Assembly: GCA_946222495.1 (NCBI GenBank)
Contig: CAMICF010000088.1
Coordinates: forward strand, 1 to 11,128
DNA length: 11,128 nt
Direction of reading: 5' to 3'
Origin: an uncultured Janibacter sp.
GTDB lineage: Bacteria > Actinomycetota > Actinomycetes > Actinomycetales > Dermatophilaceae
Under the pieces are notes generated by a model. The model did not search any database. It saw only the letters and a program-made list of their open reading frames with translations, and was not told the origin of the DNA. Shown here in pieces: positions 1 through 5,658 of the stretch (the first letter of the stretch is position 1; each line of letters starts with the position of its first letter). The position numbers were made by a program, and so were the translations under genes.

Positions 1-348
1 CTCCTCGCCGTCCTCACCGAAGGTGTAGGTGGTCTTGCCGGTGCCCTCGAGGGTCTTCACGCCGAGGCCCTGCATCTTCTCCGCGGCGTCCTTCCCGGGG
101 GTCACCGTCGCGTCGATGGTGCCGGCGGGGATGGTCTCGCCCTGCTCCACCTTCTCCGGGACGTCGAGGGCCATCTCGACCTTCCACGGGTCGACGAAGT
201 CGATGTTCTGCCCGACCTCCTTGCACGTGTACTCGAGGTTGCCGGTGACCTCGGCCTGCGCCGGTGCGGCAGAGGCGATTCCGAGCATTCCAACTCCGGT
301 GATGAGGGCCGCGCCGGCGGAGATGCGGGTCTTCAAGGGGTGGGACAT
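1..348 (-). CDS. Secreted DUF6801-like protein, partial (C-terminus off the left edge)
   Basis: The frame is open from an ATG at 348 to the window edge, giving 116 codons and no stop. The start has a GGAG Shine-Dalgarno 4 nt upstream. The product begins with a signal peptide: basic n-region MSHPLKTR, hydrophobic core AALITGVGMLGIASA, and an Ala-X-Ala type cleavage site near APAQA (residues 28-32). The mature part starts EVTGNLEYTCKE and continues as a beta-rich domain with VPEKVEQGETIPAGTIDATV. An early Cys, then a Val-Pro segment and a TIDATV-like strand, is the pattern I associate with the DUF6801 domain of actinobacterial surface proteins, which have no known function. The family call is from memory and tentative; export is well supported. 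It lies on the same strand as the nuoD paralogue but has its own leader. Overlapping frames at 14-358 and 102-293 are shadows. Confidence 0.75.
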   Translation of the reverse strand, partial: MSHPLKTRISAGAALITGVGMLGIASAAPAQAEVTGNLEYTCKEVGQNIDFVDPWKVEMALDVPEKVEQGETIPAGTIDATVTPGKDAAEKMQGLGVKTLEGTGKTTYTFGEDGEE

Positions 349-403
349 GATTCTCCAACTGTTGTGGTCGTGCCCCTCGCGAGCGAAGAGCGCGGTCCCG
401 CGC

Positions 404-432
404 AACGTATCTACCTGTCGGTAACCGCTCAA
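404..432 (-). promoter_or_regulatory. Candidate promoter for the secreted DUF6801-like gene
   Basis: On the minus strand TTGAGC (432-427) and TACGTT (409-404) are separated by 17 bp. This would start transcription near 397 and give a leader of about 50 nt carrying the GGAG ribosome binding site. The overlapping TAGATA (413-408) is an alternative -10. The call rests on motif resemblance only. Confidence 0.3.
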
Positions 433-464
433 CCCGAAACGCGGGTGACCCACGTCTCGCCGGA

Positions 465-1646
465 CTACTTGTCGACGTCTCCCACGACGAAGAACATCGA
501 CCCGAGCACGGCGACGAGGTCCGAGACGAGGCAGCCCGGGAGCACCTGGGAGAGCACCTGCACGTTGCCGAAGGACGCCGAGCGCAGCTTGAGTCGCCAC
601 GGCGTCTTCTCCCCGCGCGAGACGAGGTGGTACCCGTTGAACCCCAACGGGTTCTCCGTCGCCGTGTACCGGTCGCCCTCCGGGACCTTGAGGGACTTGG
701 GCAGACGCTGGTTCACCGGGCCGCGCCCCAGCGAGCGCATCCGCTCGACGCAGGCATCGGCGAGGTCGAGGCTGACGTGCGTCTGCTCGAGCAGCACCTC
801 CAGCCGGGCCAGGCTGTCGCCGGCGGTGCGGGTGACGACGCGGCCGGGGCCCCCTTCGGCGAAGAGCTCGTCGTACGCGAGGTACGGGGCGTCGCGGCGC
901 AGGTCCACGTCCACGCCGGACGCCCGGGCCAGCGGCCCGGAGACGCCGTAGGCGCAGACGAGGTCGGGGGAGAGGACACCGACACCCTTCGTCCGGCCCT
1001 CGAGGATCTCGTTGCCGACGAGCAGGGCCTCGAGCTGCGGCATCCGGGAGCGGACGGCCGCGACGGCGGTGGCGACCCGGTCCAGCCACCCGGCCGGCAG
1101 GTCCTCCTTGAGGCCGCCGATGCGGTTGAACATGAAGTGCATCCGGCCGCCCGAGATCTCCTCCATCACCGCCTGGATGTCCTCGCGCTCGCGGAAGGAG
1201 TAGAAGATCGGCGTCATCGCCCCGAGCTCCAGCGGGTAGGACCCGAGGAACATCAGGTGGTTGAGCACGCGGTTGAGCTCGGCGAGGAGGGTGCGCGCCC
1301 ACACGGCCCGCTCCGGGACCTCCATGCCGAGCATCGCCTCGACCCCGAGGACGACGCCGAGCTCGTTGCCGAAGGCCGACAGCCAGTCGTGGCGGTTGGC
1401 GAGCATCGTGATCTGGCGGTAGTCGCGGACCTCGAAGAGCTTTTCGGCGCCGCGGTGCATGTACCCGACGACGGGGTCCGCCGAGACGACCCGTTCCCCG
1501 TCGAGGGCCACGCGCAGGCGGAGGACGCCATGGGTGGCCGGGTGCTGCGGACCGATGTTGAGGACCATGTCCGCGCTGGCGAGGGTGCCGTCCCCGACGC
1601 CGACCTCCAGCGTCCGGGTGGCAGGGGCTCCCGGTGTGCTCGTCAT
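465..1646 (-). CDS. nuoD: NADH-quinone oxidoreductase subunit D (NuoD) paralogue, stand-alone
   Basis: This 393-residue protein has full-length 49-kDa-subunit signatures: GPQHPATHG at 32-40, GYMHRGAEKL at 61-70, an NRIGGLKEDLP stretch in the middle, SGVDVDLR, and the C-terminal GDVDK. In complex I, NuoD forms the quinone cavity with NuoB next to cluster N2. His39 (bovine NDUFS2 His59) and Arg65 (bovine Arg85) are kept. The position matching bovine Tyr108, the quinone headgroup tyrosine, is Trp88 in NRHDWLS. No nuoB, nuoC or nuoE flanks it, so it is an orphan copy. I recall similar extra copies, called NuoD2, in Streptomyces and other actinobacteria. The ATG start at 1646 has no Shine-Dalgarno but follows a -10-like hexamer by 7 nt, suggesting a leaderless message. 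Whether it replaces the operon-encoded NuoD or serves another hydrogenase-like complex cannot be told here. Confidence 0.93.
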   Translation of the reverse strand: MTSTPGAPATRTLEVGVGDGTLASADMVLNIGPQHPATHGVLRLRVALDGERVVSADPVVGYMHRGAEKLFEVRDYRQITMLANRHDWLSAFGNELGVVLGVEAMLGMEVPERAVWARTLLAELNRVLNHLMFLGSYPLELGAMTPIFYSFREREDIQAVMEEISGGRMHFMFNRIGGLKEDLPAGWLDRVATAVAAVRSRMPQLEALLVGNEILEGRTKGVGVLSPDLVCAYGVSGPLARASGVDVDLRRDAPYLAYDELFAEGGPGRVVTRTAGDSLARLEVLLEQTHVSLDLADACVERMRSLGRGPVNQRLPKSLKVPEGDRYTATENPLGFNGYHLVSRGEKTPWRLKLRSASFGNVQVLSQVLPGCLVSDLVAVLGSMFFVVGDVDK

Positions 1647-1653
1647 GGCAGCC

Positions 1654-1659
1654 AGTATG
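1654..1659 (-). promoter_or_regulatory. -10-like element placed for a leaderless nuoD transcript
   Basis: On the minus strand CATACT is followed by 7 nt and then the ATG of nuoD, so transcription would start at or next to the start codon. It keeps A at position 2 and T at position 6, the most conserved bases of the actinobacterial -10. No good -35 is visible, and no ribosome binding site precedes the ATG. Confidence 0.35.
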
Positions 1660-1666
1660 CGTCAGG

Positions 1667-1672
1667 CACCAT
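1667..1672 (+). promoter_or_regulatory. -10-like element placed for a leaderless SGNH hydrolase transcript
   Basis: CACCAT is followed by 6 nt and then the GTG at 1679. Its -35 zone would lie over the nuoD promoter, so the two polymerase sites would overlap. The call rests on spacing and on the lack of a Shine-Dalgarno. Confidence 0.3.
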
Positions 1673-1678
1673 TGCCGG

Positions 1679-2905
1679 GTGCGGATCGGTAAACCTTGGC
1701 GAGCGGTGTGCGCGGGCGTCGTGGCGCTCGGCGTGGGCTCCGTCGTCCTCGTGGGGTGCCTGGACGACGGTGAGCAGCAGGCCCGCCCACAGTCCACGTG
1801 GACCTTCGACGGCTACTCCGTGCTCGAGCCGTGGACCATGGCGATGCGGGCGTCCGACGACGAGGCGGCCAATGTCGTCGTCCTCGGCGACTCGGTCAGC
1901 GAGGGCTACGGCTTCGAGCACAACCTCGAACGTCGCTGGGTGGACCGCCTGGAGCGGGCCCTGCGTGCCCGCGCCGGGGTCGAGGGGTGCCCGACGGATG
2001 CCGCCGGCTACCGGGGCACGAGCTCGGTCGTGCCCGCCCGGTACCACGCGCCGAGCCTGCCGGACCCGGTCGCGGCCGGGCGGACGGCGCCGCAGCCCGC
2101 CGCCGGACCCGGGGGCCGCGCCCTCGACCTGGCCCCCGGCGGCAGCGTCACCTGGCGGGTCGACGCCGAGTCGGTCGACATCGGCTACCGCACCCGGCCG
2201 GACGGCGGGAGGCTGCAGGTGACCATCGACGGGCAGGTCCCCTACGAGGGCGTCGCCATCGACACAGAGGCGAAGGGGGAGGCCCAGCGCGAGGTGTGGT
2301 CCTCCGGCGACCTCGGTCCCGGTGAGCACATCGTGCGGGTCCGCAACGGCTCGTCGGTCCTCGCCGGTCCGCTCGCCACGGTCACCGACATCCAGCCCTA
2401 CCGCGAGGACCGGGACCGGTGCGTCCACGTCCTCGACGCCTCGCGGTCCGGGATGACGGCCGGCTACGTCAGCCGGACACCGAGCTATGTCGCCGACGCG
2501 ATGTCGCTCGACCCCGACCTCCTCGTCATCCCGTTGGGGTTCAACGACGCCCGGTCCGGGACGAGCCCGAAGGCCTTCGGGCGCAGTCTCGACCTCATCA
2601 TCGAGCAGGCGCGCGACGAGGGCTACGACGGGCCGGTGCTGCTCGTCGGGTGGTACGAGCCGCGGTGGGGTCCCGACGTCTCGCCGTGGTCGCAGTACCT
2701 CGCGGCCATGAGCCGGCGGACGAAGCACGAAGGGGTGAGCTTCCTCGACCTGTCCGCGGTGCTGCCGCCGGTCGAGGGCGCGCCGCGCGGGCTCTACATG
2801 GACAGCCTCCACCCGAGCGCGGCCGCGCAGCCCCGGATCGCGCGGAGTCTCCTCGAGGCGCTGGCCCCGCGGGCCGAGGTCGAGCAGGGGAACGGCGACC
2901 GCTGA
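1679..2905 (+). CDS. Lipoprotein SGNH/GDSL-family hydrolase with an inserted beta domain
   Basis: The product is 408 residues from the GTG at 1679. A lipoprotein signal is clear: basic MRIGKPWR, a hydrophobic core, and lipobox LVGC (24-27), so it should be anchored outside the membrane. Block I is VVVLGDSVSEG with catalytic Ser72, block II is SRSGMTAG with Gly258, block III is GFND with Asn289, and block V is DSLH with Asp375 and His378. The full Ser-Gly-Asn-His set is present, so an active esterase or acetylesterase is likely; the substrate is unknown. About 185 residues separate blocks I and II, far more than usual. Residues 147-225 are rich in short beta strands (SVTWRVDAESVDIGYR, LQVTIDG, EHIVRVRNG) and resemble a jelly-roll. 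An in-frame GTG at 1634 would add 15 residues, overlap nuoD by 13 bp and put a poor extension before the signal peptide. The gene converges with the transporter gene, 28 bp apart. Confidence 0.9.
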   Translation: MRIGKPWRAVCAGVVALGVGSVVLVGCLDDGEQQARPQSTWTFDGYSVLEPWTMAMRASDDEAANVVVLGDSVSEGYGFEHNLERRWVDRLERALRARAGVEGCPTDAAGYRGTSSVVPARYHAPSLPDPVAAGRTAPQPAAGPGGRALDLAPGGSVTWRVDAESVDIGYRTRPDGGRLQVTIDGQVPYEGVAIDTEAKGEAQREVWSSGDLGPGEHIVRVRNGSSVLAGPLATVTDIQPYREDRDRCVHVLDASRSGMTAGYVSRTPSYVADAMSLDPDLLVIPLGFNDARSGTSPKAFGRSLDLIIEQARDEGYDGPVLLVGWYEPRWGPDVSPWSQYLAAMSRRTKHEGVSFLDLSAVLPPVEGAPRGLYMDSLHPSAAAQPRIARSLLEALAPRAEVEQGNGDR

Positions 2906-2933
2906 GCGGCGGCTGCTGATCTGCGGCGCCCGG

Positions 2934-4364
2934 TCAGGGGATGACGGGCGGCTCGAAGGTGAAGGTCCGCCCGAGCAGCCAGAGGAGGAAGAGCACCACC
3001 GGCAGGTGGAAGAGGAACTGCAGGAAGGTGAAGCCCACGAGGTCGCGTGCCCGCAGCCCGAGGACCGCCAGCAGCGGGAGCATGAAGAAGGGGTTGACGA
3101 GGTTGGGGAGTGCCTCGGCGGCGTTGTAGATCTGCACGGTCCAGCCGAGGTTCATGTTGACGTCGGTGGCCGACTGCATGACGTAGGGCGCCTCGACGAG
3201 CCACTTGCCCCCTCCGGAGGGGACGAGCAGGCCGAGGAGGGCGGTGTAGAGCGCGATCACCACGGCGAAGGAGCCGCCGCCCCCGATGCTCGTGAAGAGC
3301 TCGGCCAGGTGGTGGGAGACGCTGACGCCTCCCTTGCCCTCGGCGCGGGTGAGCACCGCGGCCATGGCGGCGTACAGGGGGAACTGCACGAGGACGCCGG
3401 CCGTGGAGGGGACGGCCTTCGCGGTGGCGTCGAGGAACTTGCGCGGCGTGCCCTGGAGCACGAGGCCGAGCACGAGGAAGACCATGAGGTAGCCGTTGAG
3501 GTTGCTGACGACGGCGAGGAAGGGGAGGTCGACGAACTGCAGGACCAGCCAGCCGAGCGTCAGCAGGCCGACGATGGCCGGGAGGATGCGCGAGTGCTCC
3601 AGCCACTCGCCGGGGCGGGTGCGCGGCTCGGTCGGGGCGATCCGGTCGTCCAGGTCGATCTCCATGTCCTGGGCGGTGCGGATCGCGGCACCCTGGGGCG
3701 CGGAGAACCACGAGATCGTCACGGTGAGCGCGATGAGGATCGCGGCCATCGTCAGCGACTGCCAGGTGAGGACCGTCTCGCCGAAGTCGAGCACCCCGGT
3801 GATCTCGAGGAGCTCCGGCGGGAGCGACTCCTTCGTGGCCTGGAGCTGCGCCGCGGAGGAGGAGAGCCCGAGGGCCCAGACCGCGCCGAGGCCCATGTAG
3901 GCCGCGGCGCCGAGGGCGCGGTAGTCGACGTGCAGGTCGCTGCGGCGGGCGATGGCGCGGGCGAGCAGGCCGCCGAAGACGAGGCTCAGACCCCAGTTGA
4001 GCATCGACACGGCGCAGGAGAGGAAGGACACGAAGGCCACGGCGCCGCGTGCAGTCGCGGGGACGGTGGCGATCCGGTCGATGAGCCGGGCGACCGGCCC
4101 GGACGAGGCCACGATGTACCCGGTGAGCACCACCATCGCCATCTGCAGGGTGAAGGCGGTGAGGTCCCAGAAGCCGTCGCCGAAGGTGCGGGCCACCGTC
4201 GTCGGGCTGGACCCGTTGATCATCGCCGCGACGCAGACGACGACGACACCCACGAGCGCGAAGACGTAGGCGTCGGGGAACCACTTCTCGGTCCAGGCCG
4301 CGCAGCGCTGGGCGAAGCGGGCCAGTCCCTTTTCCGCGGACGGCGCGGCGGATGCAGTGCTCAC
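2934..4364 (-). CDS. AtoE-family short-chain fatty acid transporter (SCFA_trans)
   Basis: This 476-residue integral membrane protein has about 11-12 hydrophobic segments spread over its whole length. The AtoE family, known from Escherichia coli, is linked to uptake of short-chain fatty acids such as acetoacetate or butyrate. Family hallmarks are VPSGGGKW at 381-388 followed by VEAPYVMQ, and NLVNPFFMLPLL starting at 421. The start chosen is GTG at 4364, preceded by GAGGG about 9 nt upstream. A TTG at 4391 would add nine residues but has no ribosome binding site. The usual partners (CoA transferase atoDA, thiolase atoB) and the AtoSC regulators are not adjacent, so substrate and regulation are open. 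I saw no convincing promoter hexamers upstream. The 28-bp gap to the converging hydrolase gene holds no clear terminator. Confidence 0.93.
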   Translation of the reverse strand: MSTASAAPSAEKGLARFAQRCAAWTEKWFPDAYVFALVGVVVVCVAAMINGSSPTTVARTFGDGFWDLTAFTLQMAMVVLTGYIVASSGPVARLIDRIATVPATARGAVAFVSFLSCAVSMLNWGLSLVFGGLLARAIARRSDLHVDYRALGAAAYMGLGAVWALGLSSSAAQLQATKESLPPELLEITGVLDFGETVLTWQSLTMAAILIALTVTISWFSAPQGAAIRTAQDMEIDLDDRIAPTEPRTRPGEWLEHSRILPAIVGLLTLGWLVLQFVDLPFLAVVSNLNGYLMVFLVLGLVLQGTPRKFLDATAKAVPSTAGVLVQFPLYAAMAAVLTRAEGKGGVSVSHHLAELFTSIGGGGSFAVVIALYTALLGLLVPSGGGKWLVEAPYVMQSATDVNMNLGWTVQIYNAAEALPNLVNPFFMLPLLAVLGLRARDLVGFTFLQFLFHLPVVLFLLWLLGRTFTFEPPVIP

Positions 4365-4430
4365 AGGTTCATTCCCTCGGTCGGGCGACAAAACGTGATG
4401 GGGTAGTGCCGCTCGGGCGCCCCCGGGTGT

Positions 4431-4575
4431 GGTGCGGCGCCCTATCTCGGCGGCCCGATCAGTGGTGCGGCACCCCTACCCGGTGGGCGTCGACTGGCCT
4501 CAGTTTGAGGTGCGGCGACCGCTGCACTGCCCCCTCGGTGGTTGAGGTGCGACGAGCGCTGGACTCTCCCACGTG
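4431..4575 (+). repeat. Row of decayed left halves of the palindromic intergenic element
   Basis: The core GGTGCGRC or GGTGCGA recurs at 4431, 4464, 4509 and 4546 and then in the complete copy at 4582, at intervals of 33, 45, 37 and 36 bp. From 4505 the fuller form TTGAGGTGCG is visible (4505, 4542, 4578). A C-rich tract (CCCCCTCG at 4530) precedes the unit at 4538, as it also does near 7450. These look like remnants of the left arm of the element complete at 4576-4612. This row fills most of the gene-poor stretch 4365-4591; I see no open frame of interest there. Confidence 0.6.
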
Positions 4576-4612
4576 GGTTGAGGTGCGAGCGCTAGCGAGG
4601 AGCCTCGAAACC
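4576..4612 (+). repeat. Palindromic intergenic element, complete copy 1
   Basis: A 37-bp imperfect inverted repeat. The left end GGTTGAGGTGCGAGC pairs imperfectly with the right end GAGCCTCGAAACC around a GCTAGCGAG centre. Related complete copies lie at 7520-7561 and, inverted, at 7588-7626. This copy overlaps the 3' end of the methyltransferase gene and supplies its stop codon (minus strand TAG at 4594-4592). Confidence 0.7.
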
Positions 4613-5557
4613 GCCCTTCCCGGACGGAACGCCCCGAAAGGCCCAGAGGAAGTCGCCGGGACCGGGGCCGGTGAGCGACGCGGCGTGCGAGGCCCGCGAC
4701 AGGGCGGCGAGGTAGCCGGCCGGGTCGGTGTTCGCCAGCTCGATCGGCGGGCGGCCGCCGTCGACCCCCAGCTCGCGGAGCACCTCGCGCTGGGTGCGCA
4801 GCGCGTCAGGGCGTAGGGAGTCCATCGCCACGTGCGCGGTGAGGTCCGTCGACCCGTCGGCCGCGGGCGGGCAGGCGACGCCGTCGCGGTAGCCCATGAA
4901 CGTTCCCTCGCTCGGACGTTGGTCGGCGCGGTGGCCGTAGTCGACGGCGACGACGAGACCGGAGGCGACCTCGCCGACGAGCTGCCCGAAGGCCTCGTCC
5001 CGGGCGCGGCCGACCTCGACCGTCGAGCCCGGCGCGTGCGGTCCGGGCCACCACTGCTCGACCCACAGCACGTCCGGCGAAGGGAGCGGGTCGCCGAGCT
5101 GCTCCCTGCCCCCTTCCTCCACGCACACCGTGCGCAGGGTGCCGCTGTCGTCGGCGCGGGCGAAGTCGCAGGGGACGACGTCGAGCCATTCGTGGGCGAG
5201 GACGAGGGCGTCGGTGGGCCGGTCGAGGTCGGGCAGGTGCGGCCCGCCCGGGGAGGTCAGCCAGTCGACGCGGTGGGGGAGACTGTCGGGCCGGCCGACG
5301 ACGTCGACGCCGAGCAGGCCGAGGTCGTCCGGGGCGCGAGCGGCGAGGGCGGACAACAGCTCGCCGCGGCCGCACCCGATGTCGATGACCTGTCGCAGCC
5401 CTTCCCTCTCGACGAGCCGGAGCAGCGCGTCCGCGAGGAGGTCGCCGGCCGCTCCGTGGGTCGAGGTCGCGAAGTGCCCCGCCGGGCCCTCGGGTCGCCG
5501 GTAGAAGCCCCCTTCGCCGTAGAGGGCCTCCGCCCACGCCTGCTGCCACGTCCGCAC
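4592..5557 (-). CDS. SAM-dependent methyltransferase, MidA/NDUFAF7 family (Methyltransf_28)
   Basis: The product is 321 residues from the GTG at 5557. The N-terminus ALYGEGGFYRR followed by GPAGHFATSTHG is the MidA-type entry. The SAM-binding loop IGCGRGE is at 60-66, then AHEWLDVVP at 121-129 (standing where other members have NExLDxxP), VVAVDYGHRADQRP near 202-215, and DLTAHVAMDS near 238-247. The mitochondrial member NDUFAF7 symmetrically dimethylates an arginine of NDUFS2, the NuoD homologue, and is needed for complex I assembly. The bacterial substrate is not established. The start was chosen because CACAAT sits 6 nt upstream and homology begins at once. A GTG at 5584 would add nine residues and lies inside a repeat. 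The last codons, reading GGFEAPR and TAG, come from the palindromic element at 4576-4612. The gene is divergent from the pan-nad operon and on the same strand as nuoD, about 3 kb away. Confidence 0.88.
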   Translation of the reverse strand: MRTWQQAWAEALYGEGGFYRRPEGPAGHFATSTHGAAGDLLADALLRLVEREGLRQVIDIGCGRGELLSALAARAPDDLGLLGVDVVGRPDSLPHRVDWLTSPGGPHLPDLDRPTDALVLAHEWLDVVPCDFARADDSGTLRTVCVEEGGREQLGDPLPSPDVLWVEQWWPGPHAPGSTVEVGRARDEAFGQLVGEVASGLVVAVDYGHRADQRPSEGTFMGYRDGVACPPAADGSTDLTAHVAMDSLRPDALRTQREVLRELGVDGGRPPIELANTDPAGYLAALSRASHAASLTGPGPGDFLWAFRGVPSGKGGFEAPR

Positions 5558-5563
5558 CCGCGC

Positions 5564-5592
5564 ATTGTGCCCTCTTGCCCGCACGACCTTAA
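5564..5592 (-). promoter_or_regulatory. Candidate promoter of the MidA-family gene
   Basis: On the minus strand TTAAGG (5592-5587) is followed by 17 bp and CACAAT (5569-5564). Six nt separate the hexamer from the GTG at 5557, which fits a leaderless transcript. The -35 position is the palindromic core of the direct repeat at 5581-5603. Confidence 0.4.
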
Positions 5593-5603
5593 GGAGATGC
5601 GGC
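5581..5603. repeat. Operator-like 23-bp direct repeat, copy 1
   Basis: A 23-bp unit identical to 5613-5635. Its structure is GCA, three bases, CCTTAAGG (5587-5594), three bases, TGC, so it is palindromic in its core and outer bases. Its centre lies about 34 bp upstream of the predicted start of the MidA-family transcript. Confidence 0.75.
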
Positions 5604-5612
5604 CAGACGGGC

Positions 5613-5635
5613 GCACGACCTTAAGGAGATGCGGC
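5613..5635. repeat. Operator-like 23-bp direct repeat, copy 2
   Basis: Second identical copy, 32 bp from the first centre to centre, close to three helical turns. Its core CCTTAAGG is at 5619-5626, about 37 bp upstream of the predicted start of the pan-nad operon transcript. TTAAGGAG inside it looks like a Shine-Dalgarno but abuts ATG 5629 with no spacer. Confidence 0.75.
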
Positions 5636-5651
5636 GGGGGACGGGTAGCGT
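5621..5651 (+). promoter_or_regulatory. Candidate promoter of the DUF2520-panC operon
   Basis: TAGCGT (5646-5651) lies 7 nt before GTG 5659, the spacing expected of a leaderless start. The -35 zone falls in repeat copy 2: AAGGAG at 17-bp spacing, or TTAAGG at 19. The -35 match is poor, which would suit an activator-dependent or repressible promoter. Confidence 0.4.
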
Positions 5652-5658
5652 CCACCCG

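Noticed and set aside
432..446. Hairpin ACCCG/CGGGT as a nuoD terminator
   Set aside because: The stem is only 5 bp with no U-tract, and such stems are frequent by chance at this GC content.
627..2222. Long plus-strand open frame of 531 codons
   Set aside because: It lies antisense to nuoD and runs in the wrong frame into the hydrolase gene. It is Arg/Ala/Pro/Gly-rich with no family motif, as expected for shadows in high-GC DNA.
2906..2933. Bidirectional terminator between the hydrolase and transporter genes
   Set aside because: The 28-bp gap is GC-rich but I could not find a convincing stem-loop or U-tract.
3006..4406. Plus-strand open frame of 466 codons, very rich in Glu, Gly, Asp, Arg
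   Set aside because: It is antisense to the AtoE-family transporter gene, which has clear membrane segments and family motifs. The odd composition follows from the complement of hydrophobic codons.
4428..4612. A small CRISPR array
   Set aside because: The repeated parts are short and degenerate, the intervals are uneven and C-rich remnants of one element, and no cas gene is present.
5623..5631. ATG 5629 with an adjacent AAGGAG as the start of the DUF2520 gene
   Set aside because: There is no spacer between the putative ribosome binding site and the ATG, and the same bases occur in the other repeat copy with no gene following. GTG 5659 fits the family start and the -10 spacing better.
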